A DNA stretch of 64,000 bases from Alkalicella caledoniensis (GCF_014467015.1 NZ_CP058559.1:2232001-2296000), one strand, 5' to 3'; positions 37,307 to 46,772 are shown, counted from the first letter of the stretch. A program made the numbers and translations. Notes: generated from the sequence alone by a model not told the origin.

Positions 37307-37451
37307 TTATCCACAGAGAAATTCAATTGAAAATATAATTTGAACTATCGTTACTAACAATAAGACAAGTAATCCACAAAAATTACCCACAAAAGGGAGA
37401 TATCCACATAAATTTTCCTTGCAAAAGATAAATGAGCTGGTTTTATCCACA
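37307..37451. promoter_or_regulatory. Cluster of DnaA-box-like sites
   Basis: Five sites in 145 bp share one orientation: TTATCCACA at 37307 and 37443 (perfect consensus), and TAATCCACA (37370), TTACCCACA (37383) and ATATCCACA (37400), each with one mismatch. They lie between the convergent gatB and hslO genes, so promoter control is unlikely. A DnaA-titration or DnaA-reactivation locus is possible. Confidence 0.6.
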
Positions 37452-37453
37452 GC

Positions 37454-38326
37454 TTATATGCTATTTATTATTTCTTCCAGATCTTTAACGGAGAAATCAT
37501 AGTTTTCGCCGCAAAAGTGGCACTCAAGGCTTATATCCTCACCATCATGTACAATTTCTGTTAGCTCATCTTTACCAAGGCTCATAAGACTACGGGCATA
37601 TCTGTCTTTTGTGCAGTTGCATTTGTAATTTAAATCCACTTTTGCTAATATTTCTGGGTCTAGATCCCCCACTAACCAGTCTAGCATAGCTTCAGGGGTC
37701 TTAACATCCAATATTAAATCAGTGACACCTTTAATAAGGGAAAGCTTATCTTCTAAGATTCCTATTTCTTCGTCGGTGGCTCCAGGCATAATCTGTACAA
37801 GGAAACCACCAGCAGCTATGATGGAGCCATCTGTGTCTACAAGCACACCCAGTCCAAAGGATGAAGGCTTTTGCTCTGATTTAGCATAATAATAAGTTAA
37901 GTCCTCAGCTACTTCTCCTGACACTATATCCATACTAGAAGTATATGGCTCTCTAAGCTTTAAATCCTTAATAACTATCAGTTTTCCACTACCTACACCA
38001 CTAGAAACATCTATTTTGCCTAAACTGTTGGCAGGTAAGGATATATCTGGGTTATTTACATAGCCCCTTACCTCACCTACGCCAGCATCAGCGAAAACCT
38101 GCCCTAAAGGACCGTCACCATCTAACTTTAAGTTGATGCGCTCTTTGCCTTTAAACTCAGAGGATGCCATCAACAAAGAACCAGTCATAAGCCTACCTAG
38201 GGCAGCTGAAGCCACTGGATACAGTTGGTGCCTATCCCTTGCTTCTTGAACTAAATTAGTTGTAACTGCAGCTAAACAACGAATATGTCCATTGGCCGCA
38301 GTACTATGTATTAAATAATCTTTCAT
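37454..38326 (-). CDS. hslO: Redox-regulated chaperone Hsp33
   Basis: 290 residues. Hsp33 is a cytosolic holdase switched on by oxidation of its zinc centre. The four zinc Cys are present as KCNCTKDR and ECHFCGE near the C-terminus. The N-terminal domain contains IRCLAAVTTNLVQEAR and GALGRLMTG-like sequence (here SAALGRLMTGSLL). Start at ATG 38326 after GGAGGCTTTTTCCC. Probably monocistronic. Confidence 0.95.
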   Translation of the reverse strand: MKDYLIHSTAANGHIRCLAAVTTNLVQEARDRHQLYPVASAALGRLMTGSLLMASSEFKGKERINLKLDGDGPLGQVFADAGVGEVRGYVNNPDISLPANSLGKIDVSSGVGSGKLIVIKDLKLREPYTSSMDIVSGEVAEDLTYYYAKSEQKPSSFGLGVLVDTDGSIIAAGGFLVQIMPGATDEEIGILEDKLSLIKGVTDLILDVKTPEAMLDWLVGDLDPEILAKVDLNYKCNCTKDRYARSLMSLGKDELTEIVHDGEDISLECHFCGENYDFSVKDLEEIINSI

Positions 38327-38480
38327 GGGAAAAAGCCTCCTTACTATTTACTAATTTTTATTATACCCAAACATAGGAGAAAACGCCAGTTGATAGGCAG
38401 AAAGACAAAAAATCCACCGCCACTAGAAACCAAGACGGGGGATTAATGTTAGGCCCTTATTGAGTTTAGCTGTCAGTATG

Positions 38481-39539
38481 CTACCCTAAAATATCAATAA
38501 TCTTGAGCTTGCTTTTACTCAGATCAAGAAAATCGCCAGTTTCTAGTTTTATAACTGGGCGGGTAGGTTCGCTAGGATTTATGTATATAATATCGCCAAT
38601 TTTTCCATCACTTAAGAGGATGGAGTTACCTACGTAAAATCTTGAAATATTATCTAAAAATACCCTACTTACCCTAGGATCCATTGAACCAAAACTGTTT
38701 TGGGCAATTTGCTCTGCTACCTGAAACGGGGAAAACTTATCTCTATAATTCTTATTGGAACTCATAGCATCATAGACATCTGCTACAGCGAGGATTTTAC
38801 CAAACAAGTGGATTGCCTCACCTTTTAGCCCTGTTGGGTAACCACTGCCATCTTCCCGCTCGTGGTGTTGCAACACTGCTAAAGCTACATCTTTACTAAT
38901 ATCAGCTTTAGTATTTAAAAGTTGATATCCGAAAGCACTATGTTTTTGCATTTCTTTAAATTCTTCATCAGTTAAACGTGAGGGTTTATCAAGGATTCTC
39001 TTAGGAACCTTAAGTTTTCCTAAATCATGGGTTAAACCAGCAAAAATAAGCCTTCTAACTTCACCATTTGATCTATTTAACCATTTGCCAATAATACCAG
39101 ACAAAATAGCAACATTTAGTGAATGCTTATTTAGATATTGGTTGTCATGCTTTTGGTATGTCAACCGACCCAATATGTTGTTTGTGGACATAACCTGACC
39201 ATACACAATATCCACTATTTCCCTTATCATCTCTGTTTCAAGTTTTTTCCCAGATGCTATAGCATCAAGCAATTCCCCCGTTAGAAAAAGTGCCTGTTGG
39301 TACTTGTCAGTAAATTCAACAATGTCTTCTGGGGGCTTGGGCCTTGGGATACTCTCATAATCTATTAACTCTTCGAGGTCCTTGACATGAACGTTATCAA
39401 CCCCTAAACTTATCAACTTATAAATCATATGCTCAGTCAATACAGTCTCTTTTGCAATAAATATGCTCCCATGCTTTGTTAGGACATCTCTCCCAACAGT
39501 ATCTCCTGGTTTTAATTTATTCGAATTAACTATTCTCAT
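38481..39539 (-). CDS. HD-GYP domain protein (putative c-di-GMP phosphodiesterase)
   Basis: 352 residues. The C-terminal HD-GYP domain has the metal/active motifs THDLGKLKVPKRILDKPSRL and QHHEREDGSGYPTGL; the GYP triad is intact, which usually goes with cyclic-di-GMP hydrolysis. The first 100 residues form a small N-terminal domain seen in similar clostridial proteins (KPGDTVGRDVLTKHGSIFI). No receiver or membrane domain. ATG 39539 follows AAGGTGATGC. Monocistronic. Confidence 0.92.
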   Translation of the reverse strand: MRIVNSNKLKPGDTVGRDVLTKHGSIFIAKETVLTEHMIYKLISLGVDNVHVKDLEELIDYESIPRPKPPEDIVEFTDKYQQALFLTGELLDAIASGKKLETEMIREIVDIVYGQVMSTNNILGRLTYQKHDNQYLNKHSLNVAILSGIIGKWLNRSNGEVRRLIFAGLTHDLGKLKVPKRILDKPSRLTDEEFKEMQKHSAFGYQLLNTKADISKDVALAVLQHHEREDGSGYPTGLKGEAIHLFGKILAVADVYDAMSSNKNYRDKFSPFQVAEQIAQNSFGSMDPRVSRVFLDNISRFYVGNSILLSDGKIGDIIYINPSEPTRPVIKLETGDFLDLSKSKLKIIDILG

Positions 39540-39684
39540 AGCATCACCTTTTTACTATAAAGTTTGTTTAATTAATAATTCGACTAAATATTGCCAAATC
39601 CTGCTTAAATATAATTATTTAGGATAAAGTAAGATAAATGGGGAAACTTTATTATTAGCATATATTTTCTCAGGAGGTGATAAG

Positions 39685-39855
39685 GTGTCAGAAAAGAAAA
39701 CCTTTGAGGTTGGTGGAATGAAGATTACTAAGTTAGTATCCCAAAACCAAATAGATCAATTTGTACAAACATTACCAGAAGAAGAAAAGCAAGATGTTAA
39801 AAATGTAATATTAGCATTAAACGAAGAAGGCCTAATTAAAATAGAAGAAGCATAA
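39685..39855 (+). CDS. Small conserved-looking protein, 56 residues
   Basis: A GTG start follows a strong CAGGAGGTGAT. The product begins VSEKKTFEVGGMKITKLVSQ and ends LNEEGLIKIEEA; it is acidic, soluble and probably helical. It has its own terminator 8 bp downstream. No family was recognised. The ribosome site, coding-like codon use and terminator make it a real gene. Confidence 0.7.
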   Translation: MSEKKTFEVGGMKITKLVSQNQIDQFVQTLPEEEKQDVKNVILALNEEGLIKIEEA

Positions 39856-39862
39856 AACTCTG

Positions 39863-39886
39863 AGGCGACAAAAGTCGCCTTTTTTA
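39863..39886 (+). terminator. Terminator of the 56-residue gene
   Basis: AGGCGAC-AAAA-GTCGCCT followed by TTTTT, a compact GC-rich hairpin. Confidence 0.9.
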
Positions 39887-39968
39887 GTGTCTCCAAAAGT
39901 TATTTGAGCACTATACAACCCAAACTATTTGGTATAAAATTCAATTAATGACTGAAGGAGGTAAAGAG

Positions 39969-40649
39969 ATGAAAAAAATCTTATTAGTTGAAGACGATTT
40001 AACCCTTTCCCAGGGTATAGAGTTTACTTTGCTAAAAGAAGGATTCCATGTTCATGTTGCCAATACACTAAAGGCTGCAGATCATATATATATAAACCAA
40101 GAAGTTGACTTAATCCTGTTAGACGTAATGCTTCCTGATGGCAGTGGATATGACTTATGTAAAAGAATTAGAGAAAAATCACAAGTTCCCATTGTGTTTC
40201 TAACTGCATGTGATGATGAAGTCAATGTTGTGCTAGGCTTAGACATAGGAGGAGATGACTATATAACAAAACCATTCCGAGTTAAAGAGCTTGTGTCTAG
40301 AATAAAGGCTATTCTTAGAAGAGGCTCACCAGTAGAAGTTAACAGTACCCTACAGTCAGGAGAAATCACACTAGACCCTTTGCAAGGAAAAGTATGGAAA
40401 AGTGGTAGAGAAATACTGCTATCTCCCATGGAATGGAAGCTAATGAAGGTGTTTATCCAAAACACAGGTCAACTATTGACTAGAAACACTATTTTGGAAA
40501 AGTTATGGGATGTTTCTGGGGAGTTTGTTGATGATAACACTTTATCTGTATATATAAGACGTTTAAGGGAAAAAATCGAGGATAAACCCTCAGAACCTAA
40601 ATTTATAGAGACAGTCAGGGGTATGGGCTACCGCTGGAAGCAAAGCTAG
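39969..40649 (+). CDS. OmpR/PhoB-family response regulator
   Basis: 226 residues: an N-terminal receiver (KKILLVEDD, phospho-Asp in LILLDVMLPDGSG, Lys in YITKPF) and a C-terminal winged helix ending FIETVRGMGYRWK. It pairs with the histidine kinase 12 bp downstream. Start at ATG 39969 after AAGGAGGTAAAGAG; an upstream in-frame ATG sits before the ribosome site. The ABC exporter downstream is a plausible target. Confidence 0.95.
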   Translation: MKKILLVEDDLTLSQGIEFTLLKEGFHVHVANTLKAADHIYINQEVDLILLDVMLPDGSGYDLCKRIREKSQVPIVFLTACDDEVNVVLGLDIGGDDYITKPFRVKELVSRIKAILRRGSPVEVNSTLQSGEITLDPLQGKVWKSGREILLSPMEWKLMKVFIQNTGQLLTRNTILEKLWDVSGEFVDDNTLSVYIRRLREKIEDKPSEPKFIETVRGMGYRWKQS

Positions 40650-40661
40650 GAGGGAGCCTTT

Positions 40662-41909
40662 ATGTTAAGGTTGTTTAAAAATAAAGAAATTAAAGTTTAT
40701 ATAGTATTAATGCTTATAATACACATAGGCTTAGGTTTATTCATATACAGTGCATATACTAAAAATACAAAGGTTTTGCAACAAACTATAATAGAAGAGA
40801 GGGTTGCCCTTTTAGGGAATATCATTGCAAATCACCCTCATTCGGAGTCTGAAATCATTCCATTTATTACAGAAAATGCATCCGTGGAACAAATAGAACA
40901 GGGGCTTAAAGTTGCAAGGAGATATGGCATTGATTACAACATGCCAATACAAAGCAGCCCTTTATTACTTAACTTTCAAAGGAAAAATAACTTAAATATT
41001 TTGTATGCCATTTTACTATTTTTTATATTAACAGCAGCTACAGGTGTATTCATATTAAATTATATATACAGTAGACTTAGGAAGTTTTCAAATTATGCTG
41101 AGGCAATTGTAGAGGGAAAATTTGACACCATCTCTGAAAGTCAAGAGGAGGGAGACTTTGCCATGCTAACAGTTCAGTATAATCACATGGCAAAGCGTTT
41201 ACAAGGGTCACTAGAAAGCCTACAACAAGAAAAGGTATACTTAAAGAATATTATCTCAGACATATCCCACCAACTTAAAACACCCCTTTCATCTGTAAAG
41301 ATGTTTAACGAACTACTAATGGATGGAGAAATAGAGGACTTGCAAATGTCCAATGAATTTCTAGCTAAAAGCCAGAGCCAAATAGAGCGAATGGAATGGC
41401 TAATAAAGAACCTTCTAAAAATGGCAAGGCTTGAAACAAATTCCGTGGAGTTTAAAAATAAATTTATATCAATAAATGAAACAATAAGACAAGCTATTGG
41501 TCCACTGCAAGTTAAATGTGAAGAAAAAGGTCAGCAATTAAAATATGTAGATAAAGATATACTTGTTAAGCATGACAAAGAATGGATGGCTGAAGCCATA
41601 AGCAATATAGTTAAAAACGCCATAGAACACACACCTCCTAAAGGGAGTATCCATATAAGCACAGCTGAAACTCCCCTAGCTGTAGAAATACAAATAGATA
41701 ACCAGGGAAATCCTATATCCCAAGGAGATATTCCCCGTTTATTTGAACGATTTTACAAAGGCAAAAACAACTCAACACCAAATAGCACGGGAATTGGACT
41801 AGCCCTAGCCAAAGCCATAATAGAAAACCAAAATGGAACAATAGAAGTGAGAAACAAACAGGAAGGTCCTTCATTTATTATTCTTTTATACAAGTATGAT
41901 AGTTTCTAG
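40662..41909 (+). CDS. Sensor histidine kinase
   Basis: 415 residues. Two membrane helices (VYIVLMLIIHIGLGLFIYSAY near the N-terminus and ILYAILLFFILTAATGVFIL at about 110-130) flank an extracellular segment of about 80 residues. A HAMP linker, a HisKA domain with the phospho-His in SDISHQLKTPLSSVKM (about H203), and an ATPase domain with NIVKNAIEHTP and GIGLALAKAI follow. It is cotranscribed with the response regulator. A ligand cannot be inferred, though such pairs next to FtsX-type ABC exporters often respond to peptide antibiotics. Confidence 0.94.
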   Translation: MLRLFKNKEIKVYIVLMLIIHIGLGLFIYSAYTKNTKVLQQTIIEERVALLGNIIANHPHSESEIIPFITENASVEQIEQGLKVARRYGIDYNMPIQSSPLLLNFQRKNNLNILYAILLFFILTAATGVFILNYIYSRLRKFSNYAEAIVEGKFDTISESQEEGDFAMLTVQYNHMAKRLQGSLESLQQEKVYLKNIISDISHQLKTPLSSVKMFNELLMDGEIEDLQMSNEFLAKSQSQIERMEWLIKNLLKMARLETNSVEFKNKFISINETIRQAIGPLQVKCEEKGQQLKYVDKDILVKHDKEWMAEAISNIVKNAIEHTPPKGSIHISTAETPLAVEIQIDNQGNPISQGDIPRLFERFYKGKNNSTPNSTGIGLALAKAIIENQNGTIEVRNKQEGPSFIILLYKYDSF

Positions 41910-42000
41910 AGGGATTGTAGCCAAGGCTTCAGCCTTTGGAAGGGTTTTGGTAGGGGATATTCCTTGTGCTGCCTTGACCCCCGAAATCAGCCATAGATTG

Positions 42001-42052
42001 CAAACATTAAAACCGTGTAGCCCCTTAAAAGCATACACGGTTTTAATGTTTG
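42001..42052. terminator. Perfect 19-bp-arm hairpin between kinase and ABC genes
   Basis: Arms at 42001-42019 and 42034-42052 are exact reverse complements (core AAAACCGTGTA / TACACGGTTTT) with a 14-nt loop. It probably terminates the two-component operon. The rest of 41910-42176 holds no gene I can support. Confidence 0.7.
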
Positions 42053-42176
42053 TATATCCCTATAAAGATAGTCAAACCCAAGCTTACAAAAATGTAAGAC
42101 AAACATTCACCTGAAAGTAAGATAATAATATTACAATAGTAATTGTCAAAGGAAATAGCAAAAGGAGGAAGGGTTA

Positions 42177-42860
42177 ATGGAAGTATTAAAAACAATAAAC
42201 CTAACAAAAACATATATAACAGGGGAGCAAAAAGTAGAAGCCCTAAAGGATGTTAACATCTCTATAAAACAAGGGGAGTTTGTGGCAGTTGTAGGACCCA
42301 GTGGTTCTGGTAAAAGCACACTACTTCATCTACTAGGGGGGCTAGATAGACCAACCAGTGGCAATGTAATAGTGGATAATACAGATATTTATAGGATGAA
42401 TGAACACAAACTGGCAATTTTCAGAAGGAGAAAAGTAGGATTCATATTCCAGTTCTACAATCTTATTCCTGTACTAACGGCAGAAGAGAATATAACTTTA
42501 CCAACAATGCTAGATGGGAAAAAGGTAGATAAAAAATACTTAGAAGAAATACTAGGTATTTTAGGACTAAAAGATAGAAAAAATCATTTCCCTTCACAAT
42601 TATCAGGAGGGCAGCAACAAAGGGTATCCATAGGTAGGTCGATGATTTACAAGCCATCTATTATATTCGCAGATGAACCAACTGGTAACTTAGATAGTAA
42701 AGCCAGTAAGGAAGTTGTTGAGTTATTAAAATTTTCTGTAAGGAAATACAACCAGACATTGGTAATGATTACCCATGACATCAACATAGCCCAAGAAGCA
42801 GATAGAATTATAAGGATAGATGACGGTGCAATTGTCAAAGATGAGGTGATCAAACAATGA
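42177..42860 (+). CDS. ABC transporter ATP-binding protein (MacB/LolD type)
   Basis: 227 residues. Walker A GPSGSGKST (about 38-46), Q-loop FQFYNLIPVLTAEENI, signature LSGGQQQRVSIGRSM and Walker B FADEPTGNLDSKAS are complete. The sequence type pairs with FtsX-like permeases in peptide or lipoprotein export/resistance systems. Its last codons overlap the permease start by 4 bp (ATGA). AAGGAGGAAGG precedes the ATG. Confidence 0.96.
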   Translation: MEVLKTINLTKTYITGEQKVEALKDVNISIKQGEFVAVVGPSGSGKSTLLHLLGGLDRPTSGNVIVDNTDIYRMNEHKLAIFRRRKVGFIFQFYNLIPVLTAEENITLPTMLDGKKVDKKYLEEILGILGLKDRKNHFPSQLSGGQQQRVSIGRSMIYKPSIIFADEPTGNLDSKASKEVVELLKFSVRKYNQTLVMITHDINIAQEADRIIRIDDGAIVKDEVIKQ

Positions 42861-45397
42861 AATCATTGAATCAAGTTGGGATAAGGTACTTAAAAGAACA
42901 AAAGAAACGTACTATCCTAACCATTATGGGCATAATTATCTCAGTTGCCATGATAACATCCATTGGTACAATGATGTATAGCATGGAAAGGTATGAATAT
43001 AAAAGCACTGTAGAAAGAAACGGATATAACCATGGAGCATATGTGGATATAACAAATGAACAATATTCATATCTTAAGAACAATGTCAATTTTGAAGAAT
43101 TGGCAGAAGCAAAACTAGCAGGAACTAGTTTTACTAAAGATGCCTCAGATAAAACAAAGCGGATAGAGCTAATGGGCTACGAAAAAAGGTACCTAGAGCT
43201 TAGGAGTATGTTACCAGTGGAGGGGAGGCTGCCTGAAAATAAGAATGAAGTGGTTCTTGAGCGTTGGAAAGCAAATCTCCTCGGGATTGAAATAGGTGAC
43301 AAGGTAACTTTGCCTGTAGGCCATTTTAAGCGTGGAAATAAAATTCTTCAAAGAAATGAGTGGGATGAAAATGCAACTTTTCATGAGATTATTGTACATG
43401 ACTTTAATTTGGTTGGTATCATAGAGAGTAACGGTTCTAGTCAATCATATGCAAACTCAAGAGCCATTGTAGATTTAGCGTGGGCAGAGGATGTAAATGA
43501 TACTGGTCTGAGTACTGCAGTGTTTAGAGTTAAAAAAGGACTTGATATAATAAAAACCACTGAAGATGTAGCTAAGGAATTGGATATTGATGAGAACAAT
43601 ATCCAATATAACTTCAACCTCATAAATAGGGAACAAGGGGGTATACAGCCTACCCTTTTGGTAATTGCTACATTCTTAATAGGACTTGTCTGTGTGGCAA
43701 CGGTTGCTGTAATTTATAACTCATTTCATATATCTGTGCTAGAGAGGGTTAAGCAATTCGGTATAATGCGGTCCATCGGGACAACACCAAGGCAAGTGAG
43801 GGTCTTAGTATTTACAGAAGCAGGTATTTTAAGTATTATTTCTATCCCTTTCGGTTTGGCAGCAGGTTATTATGCTACGAAGCTACTTTTTTACCTTTTA
43901 TCAATGGGTGAGTACTCTAGCTTTCAAAACATGCAGATAATGACTTCCAAAGAGGTATTGGGAGGGAGTGCAGTAATTGCACTAATTTCTGTCTATTTGT
44001 CAGCCCTAAGTCCTGCATTAAGTGCAGGCAGGGTTTCACCACTAAATGCCATATTCCAGCACAGAACATTAAAAAAGGAACGTAACACAAAAAGCGGATT
44101 TTTAATTGGAAAGGTGTTTGGCTCAGAAGGAATGTTGGCATATAAGAACCTCCAAAGGAATAGAAAGAGATTAGTAATAACGGCTTTTTCCTTGAGTATA
44201 AGTGTTATTATGTTCATAGTTTTTAGTGTATTTAGTTTCTACGCATTAAGGATAAATGATAATTTATTTGGATATAGTGCAGACTTTGCTATGTACACTA
44301 GGCACGGATCATCTCAGCCCTTTACCCTTGAGGAAATAGCTAAACTTGAAGCAATAGAGGGTGTGGCTGAGGTGCTACCATATGCATATTCGAATTTTAT
44401 AACCTCTATTGAACCAGATAAAATTATGCCTAACATAAAAGAAAGTTTTCCATGGGTCGTAGAGAATGGCTTTATTTATGGCAGTATACAAGGATACCGA
44501 AATGAGGATTTACACCTACTAAGGGAAGAGTTGATAAGTGGAGAAGTTGATGTAGATAAGATAAATAAAGAATTAGGTGTATTCTTAATATATAACTCAG
44601 AACACTATGATCATGAAAACAGAAGAACAACCATAGCACCAACCTTTGACTTAGAAGTAGGCAGCATTATTTACTTGGATACGGAAAATGAATACGTGGG
44701 AGAAGACACAGAAATAGATTTTGATAATGCTATACCTGTAAAAGTAATGGGTCTAGTTGAAAAATCGTCCATAGGGTATCGTTATCCTTCCATGGGTCTT
44801 ATGGGTATAATAACAACATATGAAGTTTACGAACAAATAACTGGGGATTCAGGATTTGGTACTGTCTATGTGAATATTGAGGAAGATGCTGACTACGAAA
44901 CAGTGGTGGCTGGCTTGAATTCAGTGTTAGAAAATAAGGGGGATGCTGGCATTCAAGATAGCATAGCAAATAATAGAAGAGATAGACAAACAGTTCTAGA
45001 ACTTTCCGTTCTGATCTATGGTTTCATAACACTAATAAGCTTAATAGGGGCACTGAATATTATCAATACCATAAGTACTAACCTTATCACAAGAACAAAG
45101 GAATTTGGCATGCTAAGGGCTGTGGGTATGACCCCTAAAGGGATGAGAAAGATGATTCGCCTTGAGGCTATATTTAGTAGTATCACAGGAACAATATTCG
45201 GTCTAATTGTTGGAAACTTATTGGGCTATTACCTTTATACACTACTAAATGATTACGAGGGCTATCCATGGGAATTCCCCTTGAACGCAAATATCATAGC
45301 TATAGTTGCAACGGTAATAATAGCTCTTTTTGCAGCAGTTGCACCACTGAAGAAAATAGCTTCCATGAATATAATGGAAATACTAAGAGAAGAGTAA
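42857..45397 (+). CDS. FtsX-type ABC transporter permease
   Basis: 846 residues. An N-terminal membrane helix (ILTIMGIIISVAMITSIGTMM) is followed by an extracellular MacB-like core. There are then two FtsX membrane blocks (LLVIATFLIGLVCVATVAVIYN onward, and near the C-terminus LIYGFITLISLIGALNII to ATVIIALFAAVAPL) separated by a second extracellular region of about 250 residues. This architecture is used for export of, or defence against, peptides and antibiotics. It is translationally coupled to the ATPase and close to the two-component genes. Confidence 0.92.
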   Translation: MKSLNQVGIRYLKEQKKRTILTIMGIIISVAMITSIGTMMYSMERYEYKSTVERNGYNHGAYVDITNEQYSYLKNNVNFEELAEAKLAGTSFTKDASDKTKRIELMGYEKRYLELRSMLPVEGRLPENKNEVVLERWKANLLGIEIGDKVTLPVGHFKRGNKILQRNEWDENATFHEIIVHDFNLVGIIESNGSSQSYANSRAIVDLAWAEDVNDTGLSTAVFRVKKGLDIIKTTEDVAKELDIDENNIQYNFNLINREQGGIQPTLLVIATFLIGLVCVATVAVIYNSFHISVLERVKQFGIMRSIGTTPRQVRVLVFTEAGILSIISIPFGLAAGYYATKLLFYLLSMGEYSSFQNMQIMTSKEVLGGSAVIALISVYLSALSPALSAGRVSPLNAIFQHRTLKKERNTKSGFLIGKVFGSEGMLAYKNLQRNRKRLVITAFSLSISVIMFIVFSVFSFYALRINDNLFGYSADFAMYTRHGSSQPFTLEEIAKLEAIEGVAEVLPYAYSNFITSIEPDKIMPNIKESFPWVVENGFIYGSIQGYRNEDLHLLREELISGEVDVDKINKELGVFLIYNSEHYDHENRRTTIAPTFDLEVGSIIYLDTENEYVGEDTEIDFDNAIPVKVMGLVEKSSIGYRYPSMGLMGIITTYEVYEQITGDSGFGTVYVNIEEDADYETVVAGLNSVLENKGDAGIQDSIANNRRDRQTVLELSVLIYGFITLISLIGALNIINTISTNLITRTKEFGMLRAVGMTPKGMRKMIRLEAIFSSITGTIFGLIVGNLLGYYLYTLLNDYEGYPWEFPLNANIIAIVATVIIALFAAVAPLKKIASMNIMEILREE

Positions 45398-45422
45398 TAA
45401 GGTAAAGGGTTTTTGAATATAA

Positions 45423-45474
45423 TATAGAATTGTTAAAGGGTGGACATATATGTCCACCCTTTAACAATTCTATA
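45423..45474. terminator. Perfect 52-bp palindrome after the permease
   Basis: The two 26-bp halves (45423-45448, 45449-45474) are exact reverse complements with no spacer; the core is GGGTGGACATATATGTCCAC and the flanks include AGAATTGTTAAA. It lies 20 bp before the YddF-like gene. It could terminate the ABC operon or act as a cruciform/protein site. There is no T-run. Confidence 0.75.
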
Positions 45475-45493
45475 AGCTGGAGAGGGGATTAAC

Positions 45494-45829
45494 ATGGAAC
45501 AAAATAATTTGCCTATTGCTTTATTTAACGGAACAGTATGTACAACAAACGGTTTATACTCTGTAAAGGATATAGATATTGATACAGCTAAAAAGCTAAT
45601 TGATAAAAACGGCTTTATCTCTGCCATAGGTCACGAGGCCACAGCAGAAATTATGTCACAACTAATGGAACAAAATATCCCTATGAATAGAATTCAATTC
45701 CATCAACAAGTAGGGCAAATAGCAATTGTATTTAAACTAAAGGAAAGACCCAAAGAGGGCCATATACTCACAAAAGAGGAATTAGAAAGAGTTGGGTACA
45801 GTTTAAAGATAATGGAAAGATTAGAGTAG
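45494..45829 (+). CDS. YddF/DUF1874 family protein (AcrIII-1-like cyclic-tetra-adenylate ring nuclease)
   Basis: 111 residues. The family pattern is clear: ALFNGTVCTTNGLY, GFISAIGHEATAEIMSQLM and MNRIQFHQQVGQIAIVFKLKERPKEGHILTKEEL. DUF1874 includes viral AcrIII-1 (Crn2), which destroys the cA4 second messenger of type III CRISPR immunity, and B. subtilis YddF from ICEBs1. The catalytic His of AcrIII-1 (His47) is matched by His47 here. No CRISPR or phage gene is in the window, so its target is uncertain. GGAGAGGGG precedes the ATG. Confidence 0.88.
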   Translation: MEQNNLPIALFNGTVCTTNGLYSVKDIDIDTAKKLIDKNGFISAIGHEATAEIMSQLMEQNIPMNRIQFHQQVGQIAIVFKLKERPKEGHILTKEELERVGYSLKIMERLE

Positions 45830-45983
45830 TCCTAACATACGCCTCTAAGTACTAAAACCAACATAAGTCTAAACTGTAGGGTCGAGCTCCGTGGGTTCCG
45901 TACCGACCAGGACCTCATCGGGGGCTTACACATAAGTATTTAGAGCCATAAAACCTTAAAGAATAGCAAAGGAGGCTGAAGTA

Positions 45984-46727
45984 ATGGAATTTAAAAACAA
46001 AGTAGTAATAATAACAGGTGCAGGAAAGGGCATAGGCAAAGCTATAGCCCAAGGATTCGCCCAAAAAGGAGCCAAAGTAATCATAGCAGAAATAGATACC
46101 GAAAATGGTCAAGGCTTAGAGCAACAACTTACATCCCAAGGTCTAATAGCAAAATTCGTCCACACTGACGCAGGTAATAGTAAATCAATCCAGGACATGG
46201 TGTCTGATACCATGAAAGAGTATGGACAAATAGATATTCTTATAAATAACGCTGCCATATCCCATAACTCTTCTTTATGGGTAAGGGATGATCAAGACTG
46301 GGAGAGGGTTATAGCAGTTAATCTAAGCGGCCCATATTACGCAGCAAAATATGCCTCTAAGCACATGGCTAAAAACAGCAGTGGAAACATAATCAACATA
46401 TCGTCAACAAGGGCGTTCATGTCTGAGGCAAAAACCGAGCCATATTCATCCTCAAAGGGTGGTATAGATACATTAACCCATAGCCTAGCCGTAAGCTTAG
46501 GTGAATACGGAATAAGGGTAAACTCCATAGCCCCAGGCTGGATCCACACAGGGGATGAAGCAAACTTAACCAAAGAGGACAACAAACAACACCCAACTGG
46601 AAGGGTGGGAACAGTACAAGACATAGTAGAAGCATGCTACTACCTAGCATCAGAAAAATCAAGCTTCATGACAGGCCAAAACATAACAATAGACGGTGGA
46701 ATGACTAAAAAAATGATTTATATCTAA
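45984..46727 (+). CDS. SDR family oxidoreductase
   Basis: 247 residues, a classical short-chain dehydrogenase/reductase. It has the cofactor motif ITGAGKGIGKAIA, NNAAIS, active Ser in NISSTRA, YSSSKGG with catalytic Tyr-Lys, and the C-terminal SSFMTGQNITIDGGM. It is close to FabG/glucose dehydrogenase-like enzymes, but the substrate is unknown. AAAGGAGGCTG precedes the ATG. Monocistronic by position. The gap 45830-45983 holds only a GGTCG/CGACC hairpin. Confidence 0.93.
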   Translation: MEFKNKVVIITGAGKGIGKAIAQGFAQKGAKVIIAEIDTENGQGLEQQLTSQGLIAKFVHTDAGNSKSIQDMVSDTMKEYGQIDILINNAAISHNSSLWVRDDQDWERVIAVNLSGPYYAAKYASKHMAKNSSGNIINISSTRAFMSEAKTEPYSSSKGGIDTLTHSLAVSLGEYGIRVNSIAPGWIHTGDEANLTKEDNKQHPTGRVGTVQDIVEACYYLASEKSSFMTGQNITIDGGMTKKMIYI

Positions 46728-46772
46728 CCCGTGATCCCTGAATGTATTTAAAATTTGTTTACAAAAAGTTAA

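Noticed and set aside
37307-37451. Chromosomal replication origin
   Set aside because: DnaA boxes are present, but no dnaA, dnaN, rpmH or gidA neighbours and no clear unwinding element beyond general AT-richness.
41896-42114. 72-codon frame overlapping the histidine kinase end
   Set aside because: It runs through a perfect 52-bp hairpin, has no ribosome site and no protein-like composition.
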